Shown here: positions 25,993-35,501 of the stretch, piece after piece
Position numbering within the stretch: position 1 is the first letter of the stretch
Layout: the number at the start of each line of letters is the position of its first letter
Source: DASQZK01 sp963809925
GTDB taxonomy: Bacteria; Bacteroidota; Bacteroidia; Bacteroidales; GCA-2748055
Reading direction: 5' to 3'
Length of the DNA stretch: 64,000 nucleotides
NCBI GenBank assembly: GCA_963809925.1
Contig: CAWELH010000002.1
Span: 186,001 to 250,000, forward strand
Program-made: the position numbers and the translations under genes
Notes under the pieces: generated by a model
Databases searched by the model: none
Told to the model about the DNA's origin: nothing
What the model saw: the letters and a program-made list of their open reading frames with translations, nothing else

Positions 25993-27348
25993 TTAAAAGT
26001 ATTCTGCCAGACCTTGAGGAAGAGCTTCAAACTCACCTGCAACCTGTCGGATCTTTGTGTTTACCGGTGACTTCCCTTTAAGGAAGGCAGAAACGATGCT
26101 ACTATTCGCAAAAGCCTGCCGGAAAACCGTTTGCTTTTCCAAGAACACTTTAAGGCCGGATCCGAGCATGAGTTCCTTCGAGGGAAAAGAATAACTGAGT
26201 GACGGCTTCAGTGTTATCTTCTGATAGAGGAGATGAAGAGGCTCATCCTGATTTAGGCAATCGAATAATTCCGCTTCGGGAAAATAGATATTGTGGTTTG
26301 CTGAGTAAAGCTTATCACGAATAGTTGAGATTTCCCGATAATCAGCATTCTGCAGGTCGCCGGGCAGAAAAATTGACCTGAGATATCCGCTATCCGTCAG
26401 GTTCTCCCAAGGCTCCTTCATGTAATTGCTGTATATTTTCCGGGCTGCGAGACCCTGAAAGCGATTCTTATAGACAAAAGAGCAATAATTTACCGGCAGG
26501 GAAATGTTTTCGGTCAGCGTATGTCGTATCATCTCCAGAGCCGTTAGTTCCGACTCCAGAACCGTTACTCGTGCACCATGAAGAAAGGTATAGTTCCTTT
26601 TCAGAAGATTTTCAAAATTATAACTGGTAAGCCGCAGTTGGTGCAGGTTAAGATACTGTACACCTTCTGAAACCATTTCTCCGGCTTTCTGTTTCAGCAA
26701 TCCCAGGTTTTCGGGAATGGCAGGTATTTCAACTGTAATTACAGGAATTTTACCTGAAACAAGCCGAATCTTATCAAGACTGTAATTGTTGGCGGAAATA
26801 TCAAAGCGTATCTCATCCAGTCCTTCTTCAGCCAATATAGCTGCTTTTTCAGCCGTCAGAAGGATGCCGTTTGTATACATCCAAATGTGAATATCGTTCC
26901 CGAACTTCCGGCGCAGTGCCTTAAGATACTCAAGTGTACGATCAAAACTGAGCAGAGGCTCACCACCACTAAAGCTAACCCCTTTGAAACCGAATTCACT
27001 GATATAGCTCACATAATCCTGCGGTTTTCTGAAGACCATATTGTCTGTGGAAGGCTGAGAGAGATCATTTTGGGAAGTAGGACAATAGAAACATCCGGCA
27101 TTGCAAACATTATTTATAAACAAGCATGACCATTTGCCCTCAACACAAAGGCGGCAACCCGGCGAAAGTTCGCCGGAATAGATTTTACTGCCAAGTGCAC
27201 ATGCATTAACATGCGGTTTTATATCATCTAGCAGTTCTGAACGTAATTTTTCTGCCCTTCCACCGTCTTCTTTGTTTACAAAGTTTATCCGGTGATACTT
27301 CTCTCCATATTCTGTCTGGTTTGACAGAATTACAGCCTGCCTTTTCAT
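25993..27348 (-). CDS. Radical SAM protein with extra upstream cysteines
   Basis: About 451 residues from the ATG at 27348. The frame is open to an ATG at 27417, but a perfect promoter box lies over that codon. The SAM-binding iron-sulfur motif is C82-x3-C86-x2-C89 (VCNAGCFYC), followed by the GGE motif SFSGGEPLLSF. Just upstream are three more cysteines (GCRLC and WSC at about 65, 68 and 75), a pattern seen in a group of pyruvate-formate-lyase-activase-like radical SAM proteins. The C-terminal 200 residues match nothing recognised. The reaction is unknown. It is divergent from the CE7 esterase gene. Confidence 0.85.
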   Translation of the reverse strand: MKRQAVILSNQTEYGEKYHRINFVNKEDGGRAEKLRSELLDDIKPHVNACALGSKIYSGELSPGCRLCVEGKWSCLFINNVCNAGCFYCPTSQNDLSQPSTDNMVFRKPQDYVSYISEFGFKGVSFSGGEPLLSFDRTLEYLKALRRKFGNDIHIWMYTNGILLTAEKAAILAEEGLDEIRFDISANNYSLDKIRLVSGKIPVITVEIPAIPENLGLLKQKAGEMVSEGVQYLNLHQLRLTSYNFENLLKRNYTFLHGARVTVLESELTALEMIRHTLTENISLPVNYCSFVYKNRFQGLAARKIYSNYMKEPWENLTDSGYLRSIFLPGDLQNADYREISTIRDKLYSANHNIYFPEAELFDCLNQDEPLHLLYQKITLKPSLSYSFPSKELMLGSGLKVFLEKQTVFRQAFANSSIVSAFLKGKSPVNTKIRQVAGEFEALPQGLAEYF

Positions 27349-27402
27349 CACCACAAGATCCAATAAGTCAAACGAAAATAAAACTCCGACTGTTTGAACA
27401 CC

Positions 27403-27430
27403 CAAAGATATGTGCATTTATAATACCAAA
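27403..27430 (-). promoter_or_regulatory. Promoter TTTG-N16-TATCTTTG for radical SAM gene
   Basis: On the minus strand a TTTG (27430-27427) and a perfect TAnnTTTG box, TATCTTTG (27410-27403), are 16 bases apart, the same spacing as the promoter at 6527. The box overlaps the upstream in-frame ATG at 27417, which favours translation from 27348. Confidence 0.55.
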
Positions 27431-27467
27431 ACCATTACGTCATTTTTTTTTATCGGTGCGAATGAAT

Positions 27468-27475
27468 TATTTTAG
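27468..27475 (+). promoter_or_regulatory. Candidate -7 box (7 of 8) for CE7 esterase gene
   Basis: TATTTTAG differs at one position from TAnnTTTG and ends 20 bases before the ATG at 27496. Consistent with a short leader; weak alone. Confidence 0.3.
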
Positions 27476-27495
27476 TGTGGTAAAAAAACATAGCT

Positions 27496-29226
27496 ATGAA
27501 AAATATCATTCTTACATTACTGGTGTTGGTACCAGCAATTTCGTTCTCCCAGAATCTCATCGATACCAACTGGAAATTCAAAACCGGCGATTCACAGGAT
27601 TGGAGTAAACCTACATTTTCCGATACCGACTGGTCCGCAATCGAGGCAGGGATTGTATGGGAATTGCAGGGATACCCGGATTATGACGGATACGCCTGGT
27701 ATCGAAAAACGGTGACCATCCCCACCAGACTTAAAAAAGATGCAATAAAAAACGGTGGACTCATACTTAATCTCGGTATGTTCGACGACGCCGGCGAGAT
27801 ATACTGGAATGGTGAAAAAATACTTGCAAACGGGAAATTTCCTCCTGATTATATCGCAGCCTATGATGTTCCGGCAAATGTTGAAATTCCCGCAACCAAG
27901 ATAAATTGGGATGGTGAAAATCTGATCGCCGTAAAAGTTTACGACGAACACGGGAACGGGGGCATATATGGCGGAAAGGTCAGCCTGAAGGTAAAAGGTC
28001 TTGCAGATCTTTTTCTTATTGAGGCACATCCCGCACCTGCCGACCATATATTTAAAAATGTCAAATCAGTAGTAATCCCGATCACTTTTACCAACAATTT
28101 CCCAGATAAACTCGAAGGTACAATAGTATACAGGGTTACAAACGACTTTCGGGATGAAATCACGAATAGCACAGAGACCGTAACACTGAAAAAAAATAAA
28201 ACATTCACGGATCAACTTGTGCTCGAAGATTTGGATCCTGGTTTTTATGAAGTAAACGTCCTCTTTAAGAGTAATATGGACAATACAAAATATACTTTTC
28301 GATTCGGGAAGGATCCGGAACAGATCGTCTCTCCCACGGATCGTCCTGACGACTTTGATGATTACTGGAAAAGGGCAAAAAAAGAACTTGCCGCTGTCGA
28401 CCCTCAATTTAAGATGATCCTTCAGGACAGCATGAGTACTCCGGAAAGAGAGGTATACCTGGTTGAAATGCGTTCGCTTGGCAATGTTCTGATCAGGGGC
28501 TGGTATGCAAAACCCAGGAAGGAAGGCGTATATCCGGCCATACTGCATGTTCAGGGCTATAGTTCAAATCAGACGCTTCAATGGGCATATCCCGGAAATG
28601 ATATGGCTGTTTTCGCTCTGAATATTCGTGGACATGGCAACAGTTGTGATGACATTAACCCCGGATTCCCCGGATACCTGCTTGACCACCTGAACGACCA
28701 CGAGTGCTATATTTACAGGGGTGCGTACATGGATTGCATCAGGGCAGTCGACTTTCTTTTCAGCCGTCCGGAGGTAAATACGAAAAAAGTTGTGGTGGAA
28801 GGCGGAAGCCAGGGTGGAGCGCTGAGTTTTGCAACAGCCGCGCTCGATAATGAACGTATTGCTCTTTGTGTTCCTCATGTGCCTTTCCTGTCCGATTTTA
28901 AAGATTATTTTAAAGTAGCTTCCTGGCCGGCAAATGAATTTAATGCGTATAAAGACGAGCACCCCGAAATCAGCTGGGATGAAATCTATCATACACTGAG
29001 TTATATTGATATCAAAAACCTTGCTCCATGGATCAAAGCACCGGTTTTCATGGGGGCCGGACTTATGGATGTGACCTGTCCACCACATATTAATTTTGCC
29101 GCGTATAATCAGCTATCCGTGCCAAAAGAATATGTTGTATTTCCATGGTCAGGGCATAATATCAATTCAAAGTATCATATCCTGAAGTATGAATGGATAA
29201 GAAAACAACTTGGAATGGATCATTAA
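27496..29226 (+). CDS. CE7 acetyl-esterase fused to GH2-type sugar-binding domain
   Basis: 576 residues with signal peptide ending ISFSQ. Residues 20-180 form a galactose-binding-like jelly roll of the kind found at the N-terminus of GH2 enzymes (WSKPTFSDTDW, YAWYRKTVTIP, IYWNGEKI). A linker beta domain follows, then a CE7/AXE1 alpha/beta hydrolase at about 285-570. The triad is S438 (GGSQGG), D525 (GLMDVTCPP) and H554 (WSGHNI). CE7 enzymes remove acetyl groups from short xylo- or other oligosaccharides. The sugar-binding domain should position acetylated glycan ends. It is likely exported to the periplasm. Confidence 0.87.
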   Translation: MKNIILTLLVLVPAISFSQNLIDTNWKFKTGDSQDWSKPTFSDTDWSAIEAGIVWELQGYPDYDGYAWYRKTVTIPTRLKKDAIKNGGLILNLGMFDDAGEIYWNGEKILANGKFPPDYIAAYDVPANVEIPATKINWDGENLIAVKVYDEHGNGGIYGGKVSLKVKGLADLFLIEAHPAPADHIFKNVKSVVIPITFTNNFPDKLEGTIVYRVTNDFRDEITNSTETVTLKKNKTFTDQLVLEDLDPGFYEVNVLFKSNMDNTKYTFRFGKDPEQIVSPTDRPDDFDDYWKRAKKELAAVDPQFKMILQDSMSTPEREVYLVEMRSLGNVLIRGWYAKPRKEGVYPAILHVQGYSSNQTLQWAYPGNDMAVFALNIRGHGNSCDDINPGFPGYLLDHLNDHECYIYRGAYMDCIRAVDFLFSRPEVNTKKVVVEGGSQGGALSFATAALDNERIALCVPHVPFLSDFKDYFKVASWPANEFNAYKDEHPEISWDEIYHTLSYIDIKNLAPWIKAPVFMGAGLMDVTCPPHINFAAYNQLSVPKEYVVFPWSGHNINSKYHILKYEWIRKQLGMDH

Positions 29227-29289
29227 AGCTTTAAATATTCTTCCGTAACATATATACCGAAGGCTGAACAACAAAGAATATAAGAAACC

Positions 29290-29316
29290 ACCCGGCTAAA
29301 GAAATTTTATCCGGGT
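29290..29316 (+). promoter_or_regulatory. Hairpin just upstream of metallophosphoesterase start
   Basis: ACCCGG at 29290-29295 and CCGGGT at 29311-29316 form a 6-bp stem with a 15-base loop, ending 13 bases before the ATG at 29330. No T-tract follows, so a leader structure is at least as likely as a terminator for the upstream esterase gene. Confidence 0.25.
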
Positions 29317-29329
29317 ACTAATTGAAAAT

Positions 29330-31582
29330 ATGAAAAGACGTAAATTCCTTAAAAGAGCAAGTCTTGGGGCTTCAGGACTGCTTGTCGCACCAAAGTTTAT
29401 AAAAACTGCCAGTGATTCCGATAGCCTTATCGATATTCCTGTGTTGCGTAAAATTGAAAATCTGAACGACATCATTACTGTCGACGGAGACATTATGCTT
29501 CGGATTGAGTTCAGAAATGCTGAGCATGAAGACAGAACCAGTTATGCAACTCGTTTCAGGGCAAAGGAGGGGAAGATCGCGGCGGTTAAAGGATATTTTC
29601 TTGACGATGGTGATGTGCTGGATGAACAAAAATTCCGGTATTCCGGAACTGCAGGTATTAGCAACCCCGACATATTTATTGTTTGGCTGCAGGATTTTTC
29701 GCCATCTACCCGCCTTATCCTCGACGATAAGAAGGGACTTTATTCCTTACGTCTTTCTGAACTAATTGAAAAACAGGAAATTAATTTCAACGACGAAAAG
29801 GTATCCATTGGCGTAAACTACCTGCTCGATAAGGAAATTGGCACCATTGAGCCAGAGACGGCCAACATCATTGATCCCGGCGACCAGTTTAGATTTGCGG
29901 TCATGGCCGATCCCCAGGGAGGCGACCCTGATGATGGCGGGGACCTGATGACAAGGATGAAAATTCACAATGCCTGGAGTGAGGAAAGTATCCGTGTCGT
30001 GAACGCGCTTGATCCTCCTGCTCTGTTTACACTCATGGTGGGTGACATCGTCGATGGTCAGGGCAAATCTGTGGACTTTTTTAAAATGGAAAAATTTTTC
30101 TCCGCACTGAAGATGCCCATCCTTTATGAGATCGGTAATCACGAATCGAAATATTCTTCGAAATTTGGCCCGGGTTATAATCACGAAGCTCTTCGGAATT
30201 ATTATGAAGCCCAGAAAAGAGTCAATGGTATCGATAAGCTGGTTTACTCATTTAACCTTGGGCAGTGGCATTTCATTGTATGGCCGGATCCCTTGCGTGC
30301 TGGATTCTGGGAACGGCATCCACATTATTTTGACTGGCTTGAAAAGGACCTCCTTCAACACAAAGACAGGCCCGTCATGGTTTTCCAACATGTCCCCATT
30401 CAGCCTATTGGCATCGACCCGCTTACCGAGTATGCCGAAGCACCGTATGTAAAGCGGATGGTTATGGAAACACTGGCCAGGTACGGAAATGTAAAATATG
30501 TGCTGAGCGGCCATGTTCATATTCCACTTCGGGCATCCATAAAAACTGCCATGGAATATAAGGGTATTAAGTTTGTTAACCTGCCGGCTGCCGGATACAG
30601 GCCAAGAGCCTTCGGTGAAGAGGACCTGTTTGGCGGACCAACAGAAGGCATTGCCATCATCGACATAGACGGGAGAAAAGCCGACGTAAGTTTTCAGATT
30701 GTAACCAACGAAATATACCGGTATGCAGAAAAATTCCGGGAATTCAATCCTGATGAATTCCCTCTCTGGCTAAAATACAGGTGGGAAGTTCAGGTGAATG
30801 AAACATTGATGAACGGGGACTTCCATCAAGGTATGGAGCACTGGATGAAACGTTATTTCTACGAAGAAGATGAAAATCCTTCAAACATAAGGGAAGTAAG
30901 GGAGCAACCAGACAACAAAGGAATGCCCGCACTTTACCTGTTTTCCAGTATGCGGGGTTTCAATACACCCGGACAGGACCGGCTTCCTCAAACATTAAAC
31001 AGGCTGGCACAAGCCGTGAGAATTGACCATGGCAAAGAACCCATGCTCTTCATCGATTTTATGATTGATGCTGAGAATTACTTTCCCGAACGACCCAACG
31101 GATCATACATATGGCTTGAGGGCTATGAAAAAGATACAAAGCGGTTGAACATTTCATATTCCGTGGGCTACTTCTTTTATAATCTGGAAAGTAATTACAG
31201 TCAGCTCAAACAGGTACCTTCCTCACGTATGGAGATTACATCCATACCTGGTACATGGCACAGTCTCAGGTTAAATCCCTTCAAGGATTTCAGGGAAACT
31301 ACGGAGATAAAAAGAATGGACCTTAGCCGTATCGATCGTTTTATCATTAATCTGGGAGTATGGACAATTAATGACGGCTATAATCAAAAGGCAGGTGTCT
31401 GGTTCCGGAATACGGTTCTGGATTTTGCGGATGCCGGCCAGGGAAGTAGCAGTATCATGGACAATGCCCCTGTCTTAAAAAAGGATGACAAATTCATGTG
31501 GTGGCGTGGTGTCCGTCATGTTGCCGGAGAACATCAGGACTGGATCGAGGATATGAACTGGTATGGTAAGAAAATGATCTGA
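29330..31582 (+). CDS. Tat-exported calcineurin-like metallophosphoesterase
   Basis: 750 residues. The N-terminus MKRRKFLKRASLGASGLL carries a twin-arginine signal (RRKFLK). The binuclear metal motifs are present in order: D194 (MADPQGG), D239 (VGDIVDG), N270-H271 (GNHES), a His in FQHVPI and H395/H397 (SGHVHI). The catalytic domain spans about 185-450. The last 280 residues are a separate, beta-rich region with no family recognised (GSYIWLEGYEKD, GVWTINDGY). Such enzymes hydrolyse phosphomonoesters or diesters. Tat export implies folding with metal in the cytoplasm. Substrate unknown; it lies between the esterase and pepT genes. Confidence 0.85.
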   Translation: MKRRKFLKRASLGASGLLVAPKFIKTASDSDSLIDIPVLRKIENLNDIITVDGDIMLRIEFRNAEHEDRTSYATRFRAKEGKIAAVKGYFLDDGDVLDEQKFRYSGTAGISNPDIFIVWLQDFSPSTRLILDDKKGLYSLRLSELIEKQEINFNDEKVSIGVNYLLDKEIGTIEPETANIIDPGDQFRFAVMADPQGGDPDDGGDLMTRMKIHNAWSEESIRVVNALDPPALFTLMVGDIVDGQGKSVDFFKMEKFFSALKMPILYEIGNHESKYSSKFGPGYNHEALRNYYEAQKRVNGIDKLVYSFNLGQWHFIVWPDPLRAGFWERHPHYFDWLEKDLLQHKDRPVMVFQHVPIQPIGIDPLTEYAEAPYVKRMVMETLARYGNVKYVLSGHVHIPLRASIKTAMEYKGIKFVNLPAAGYRPRAFGEEDLFGGPTEGIAIIDIDGRKADVSFQIVTNEIYRYAEKFREFNPDEFPLWLKYRWEVQVNETLMNGDFHQGMEHWMKRYFYEEDENPSNIREVREQPDNKGMPALYLFSSMRGFNTPGQDRLPQTLNRLAQAVRIDHGKEPMLFIDFMIDAENYFPERPNGSYIWLEGYEKDTKRLNISYSVGYFFYNLESNYSQLKQVPSSRMEITSIPGTWHSLRLNPFKDFRETTEIKRMDLSRIDRFIINLGVWTINDGYNQKAGVWFRNTVLDFADAGQGSSSIMDNAPVLKKDDKFMWWRGVRHVAGEHQDWIEDMNWYGKKMI

Positions 31583-31679
31583 TGATGAAACACAGAACTT
31601 TCAGGCACTAAACACGTGCCTGGTAAATGATTTCAGCCTTATCGGTAAGAAGGGCTGCTGACAATACAAGATCCCATTT

Positions 31680-32906
31680 ATGAAAACCATTACTGAACGA
31701 TTCGTTAATTACGTGAAGATCGATACACAAAGTGACGAAACTTCCGCTACCACACCCAGCAGTTTAAAGCAACTGAAGCTTGCCGGCATGCTCCGTGATG
31801 AATTGAAAAACATGGGCATCAGAAATGCCACACTTGATGAGAATGGCTATGTGATGGCATCCATTCCTGCTAATACGAGTAAAAAGGTGCCTGTAATCGG
31901 TTTCATCGCTCATATGGATACCAGTCCGGATATGACAGGTACCGATGTCAACCCGCAAATAATACAAAACTATGACGGCGGGGAAATCCTGTTAAACAGG
32001 GAAAAACGGTTGTTTCTTTCTCCTGCCGATTTTCCTGAACTGGTAAAATACAAGGGGCAGACCCTGATTACTACCGATGGAACCACACTACTGGGTGCCG
32101 ATGACAAAGCCGGGATCACGGAGATCATGACCGCAGTGGAATATTTGCTTCAGCATCCTGAGATGCGTCACGGAGAGATCAGGATCGGCTTTACGCCTGA
32201 CGAAGAGATTGGTCGTGGCGCCGATTTTTTCAATGTAAAGGCATTTAATGCCGATTTCGCCTTTACTATCGATGGAGGAGAGATCGGAGAACTGGAATAT
32301 GAAAATTTCAATGCAGCCATGGCCACCATTACCATTAGCGGGCGAAATGTTCACCCGGGAACAGCAAAGGGAAAAATGATCAATTCCATCCACATAGCGG
32401 CTGAGTTAAATGCCATGCTTCCCGTAAAAGATCGTCCCGAACATACTGAAAGTTACGAGGGATTCTTTCACCTCATCGATTTTAACGGCACTGTGGAACA
32501 AACACGGTTCAGGTATATTGTCCGTGACCATGACAGAACCAAATTTGAGGAACGCAAAACCCTGCTCATCGATGCGGCGAAAAAACTAAATGCCAAATAT
32601 CATCGGAATACGGTCAACCTTGAGCTCACCGACCAGTACTATAATATGAAGGAAAAAATTGAGCCGGTCATGCATATTATCGAACTTGCAAAACGAGCCA
32701 TGGTTGAATCCGGCGTTCAACCTGTCATTAAGCCCATCAGAGGCGGAACAGATGGCGCGAGGCTTTCCTATATGGGCTTGCCCTGTCCAAATATTTTCAC
32801 CGGAGGGCATAATTTTCATGGCAGGTACGAATACATACCACTTCAGTCGATGGAAAAGGCAGTAAAGGTAATTCTTTCGATCATCGATCTAAACGAAAGA
32901 AATTAA
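31680..32906 (+). CDS. pepT: Peptidase T (tripeptide aminopeptidase)
   Basis: 408 residues, the usual length of PepT, an M20-family cytoplasmic enzyme that removes the N-terminal residue from tripeptides. Two-zinc ligands are seen: H78 and D80 in HMDTSPDMTG, bridging D141 in LGADDKAG, catalytic E175 and E176 in PDEEIG, and the C-terminal GGHNFHG histidine. IRGGTDGARLS is the substrate-binding signature. It has no signal peptide. It follows the exported phosphoesterase by 97 bases and precedes an M3 peptidase, so both neighbours on the right serve peptide turnover. Confidence 0.95.
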   Translation: MKTITERFVNYVKIDTQSDETSATTPSSLKQLKLAGMLRDELKNMGIRNATLDENGYVMASIPANTSKKVPVIGFIAHMDTSPDMTGTDVNPQIIQNYDGGEILLNREKRLFLSPADFPELVKYKGQTLITTDGTTLLGADDKAGITEIMTAVEYLLQHPEMRHGEIRIGFTPDEEIGRGADFFNVKAFNADFAFTIDGGEIGELEYENFNAAMATITISGRNVHPGTAKGKMINSIHIAAELNAMLPVKDRPEHTESYEGFFHLIDFNGTVEQTRFRYIVRDHDRTKFEERKTLLIDAAKKLNAKYHRNTVNLELTDQYYNMKEKIEPVMHIIELAKRAMVESGVQPVIKPIRGGTDGARLSYMGLPCPNIFTGGHNFHGRYEYIPLQSMEKAVKVILSIIDLNERN

Positions 32907-33179
32907 ACCCAAGCCATCAAAGACGAAAACGTACAGAGTTTTTCTTATTTATGATGCTTTTTGACTTAAATGAGTATAATTTTTATTAATTTTTGTCGAA
33001 AGTCATCATTTTTCACCTCACCTGATCAATAGTTCTGAATTTGTTTCTAACGGCATTTGATTGTTACATATTAAAGAACAGGTTTCCTGGGGATATTTCG
33101 AATTGCAAAAATCGGTATAAATAGACAAGATTTAGTACTTTGGCGGATTCAAACCAAATAATAACTAAAATATCGTCCC

Positions 33180-35300
33180 GTGAAAAAAACAATTATCCTC
33201 CTAATTGGTCTGGCAATTATTGTCAGCTCTTGTAGTAATAAGGAAAAAGAAGATATGATGAAAAATCCTCTCCTCAGTGAATTTAATACTCCATTTGGTG
33301 TTCCTCCTTTCGATCAAATTAAAAATGACCAGTTTATACCCGCTGCACGGGAAGCTATGAAGGTACACAGAGGAGAAATCGACGCCATCGCTGACAATGC
33401 AGACACGCCGACCTTTGAAAATACCATCGTTGCACTTGACGACAGTGGTGAATTACTCGATCAGGTACAGGGCGTATTTTACAACCTCAACAGTTCCCTT
33501 ACCAGTCCTGAACTTCAGGCCATTGCTCAGGAACTGGCCCCAGAGGTATCAGCGCATGGCGATGCGATCCGTTTGAATGAAAAGTTATTTCAGAGGATAA
33601 AGTCAGTTTACGATAAGAAAGATGAACTTGGACTTAATCCGGCTCAGAGCAAACTCCTCGACGATACTTACAAAGGTTTTGTCAGAGGTGGTGCCAACCT
33701 GAACAATGAGGAAAAGGATAAACTAAAGAAGATAAACGAGCAATTGTCGTTGCTTACACTTCAGTTTGGGCAGAATGTACTGGGGCAAACCAATGATTTT
33801 AAGCTGGTAGTCAGCAATTCTGACGATCTCTCAGGGCTACCCGACAATGTGACAAATGCCGCTGTCGAAACCGCAAAGGAAGACAGCCTTGAAGGAAAAT
33901 GGGTATTTACGGTTCAGAAGCCGAGCCTACTTCCTTTCTTAACCTATGCCGATAACCGTGAACTCCGGGAAGAGCTATTTATGGCCTATGCAAACCTGGG
34001 AAACAACAACGATAAATACGACAATAAGGACATCATCAAAAAGATTGTAAAGCTCCGGGCTGAAAAGGCCACACTACTGGGATATAAATCACATTCCGAT
34101 TATATTCTCGCCAACAACATGGCCAAAACACCGGCTGCCGTTAATGATCTTCTGATGCAGTTATGGAAACCTGCCCTCAGGGTCGCGAAAGCAGAAGCTG
34201 CTGATATGCAGAAAATGATTGACCGGGATGGTGGCAACTTCAAACTAAAACCATGGGACTGGTGGTATTATGCTGAAAAAGTGCGTAAAGAGAAATACGA
34301 CATCGATGAGAGTACGCTCAGTGAGTATTTTGTACTGGACAATGTCAGAAAAGGAGCTTTTGAGGTAGCGCATAAACTTTATGGGATTTCTTTCGAGCCC
34401 AGACCTGACGTTCCCGTTTACCATCCTGATGTACAGGCCTTTGAGGTTAAAGACGCAGATGGCAGCCACCTGGGTATCCTGTACATGGACTTCTTCCCCC
34501 GCGACAGTAAAAGAGCTGGTGCATGGATGAGTGAATACCGCGGTCAGCATATGGTTGACGGTAAGGATATCCGTCCTGTCGTTACTACAAACTTCAACTT
34601 TACCAAGCCCTCCGGCGATACTCCGGCTCTTCTCACCGTTGACGAAGTGGAAACAACTTTCCATGAATTTGGTCATGCTCTTCACGGGCTACTTTCCAAG
34701 TGTACATATAAAGGTCAGGCTGGAACGAGTGTAAGCCGTGATTTCGTGGAACTTCCTTCACAGATCATGGAAAACTGGGCAATGGAACCTGAAGTACTCA
34801 GATCTTTTGCAAAACATTATAAGACCGGCGAGACCATCCCGGATGAACTCATTCAGAAAATCCAAAACAGCAGCCACTTTAACCAGGGGTTTACCACGGT
34901 TGAATACCTGGCCGCCTCGCTGCTCGATATGGACTACCACACGCTTACGGTTGAAAATGACGATATCAAGGATATTAACGCCTTTGAGGATCATGCTCTT
35001 TCTTCTGTCGGACTTATCCCTGAAATCATTTCCAGATACCGCAGCCCTTACTTCAGCCACATCTTCTCGGGTGGATATTCTTCGGGATATTATAGCTATA
35101 TCTGGGCTGAGGTACTCGACGCAGACGCTTTCCAGGCCTTCAAAGAAGCCGGAAACATCTTCGATCCCGCCACGGCTACTGCCTTTAGGAAGAATATCCT
35201 TGAAAAAGGAGGTACTGAGGACCCGATGGATTTATACGTCGCCTTCAGGGGTAAAAAACCAGGAACGGAACCCCTTTTGAAAAAAAGAGGACTGGATTAA
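33180..35300 (+). CDS. M3-family metallopeptidase lipoprotein (Dcp-like)
   Basis: 706 residues starting at a GTG. The GTG is kept because it begins a complete lipoprotein signal (IILLIGLAIIVSSC), while the next in-frame ATG would delete it. The zinc site is H495-E496-x-x-H499 in TFHEFGHALHG, with the third ligand about 25 residues later (VELPSQIMEN). The family includes peptidyl-dipeptidase Dcp and oligopeptidase A. Length and helical content fit Dcp, which cuts dipeptides from C-termini. The lipid anchor places it in the periplasm. A strong terminator follows 20 bases after the stop. Confidence 0.93.
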   Translation: MKKTIILLIGLAIIVSSCSNKEKEDMMKNPLLSEFNTPFGVPPFDQIKNDQFIPAAREAMKVHRGEIDAIADNADTPTFENTIVALDDSGELLDQVQGVFYNLNSSLTSPELQAIAQELAPEVSAHGDAIRLNEKLFQRIKSVYDKKDELGLNPAQSKLLDDTYKGFVRGGANLNNEEKDKLKKINEQLSLLTLQFGQNVLGQTNDFKLVVSNSDDLSGLPDNVTNAAVETAKEDSLEGKWVFTVQKPSLLPFLTYADNRELREELFMAYANLGNNNDKYDNKDIIKKIVKLRAEKATLLGYKSHSDYILANNMAKTPAAVNDLLMQLWKPALRVAKAEAADMQKMIDRDGGNFKLKPWDWWYYAEKVRKEKYDIDESTLSEYFVLDNVRKGAFEVAHKLYGISFEPRPDVPVYHPDVQAFEVKDADGSHLGILYMDFFPRDSKRAGAWMSEYRGQHMVDGKDIRPVVTTNFNFTKPSGDTPALLTVDEVETTFHEFGHALHGLLSKCTYKGQAGTSVSRDFVELPSQIMENWAMEPEVLRSFAKHYKTGETIPDELIQKIQNSSHFNQGFTTVEYLAASLLDMDYHTLTVENDDIKDINAFEDHALSSVGLIPEIISRYRSPYFSHIFSGGYSSGYYSYIWAEVLDADAFQAFKEAGNIFDPATATAFRKNILEKGGTEDPMDLYVAFRGKKPGTEPLLKKRGLD

Positions 35301-35319
35301 ACGTCCTTCAAAAAGATTC

Positions 35320-35354
35320 AAACCGCAACATATTCCCCGTGTTGCGGTTTTTTT
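35320..35354 (+). terminator. Rho-independent terminator after M3 peptidase gene
   Basis: AAACCGCAACA (35320-35330) pairs perfectly with TGTTGCGGTTT (35340-35350) around a 9-base loop and runs into a T-tract. An 11-bp stem and T-run make this the clearest terminator in the window. Confidence 0.85.
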
Positions 35355-35501
35355 ATGTCATCCGAAATACACAAAGGCATTTTGGACCTGCATAAGGGAA
35401 AAACCCGAATGACAAGTTAACCGGTCAGATTCAAGGCGAGGCTGACATAAAACAATCGTGTCAAAATCCTGTTCTACATAAAACCTAATCGAAGCTTACT
35501 T

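Noticed and set aside
27349..27417. Longer start for the radical SAM gene
   Set aside because: A perfect promoter box lies on the upstream ATG and the extra 23 residues look non-coding.
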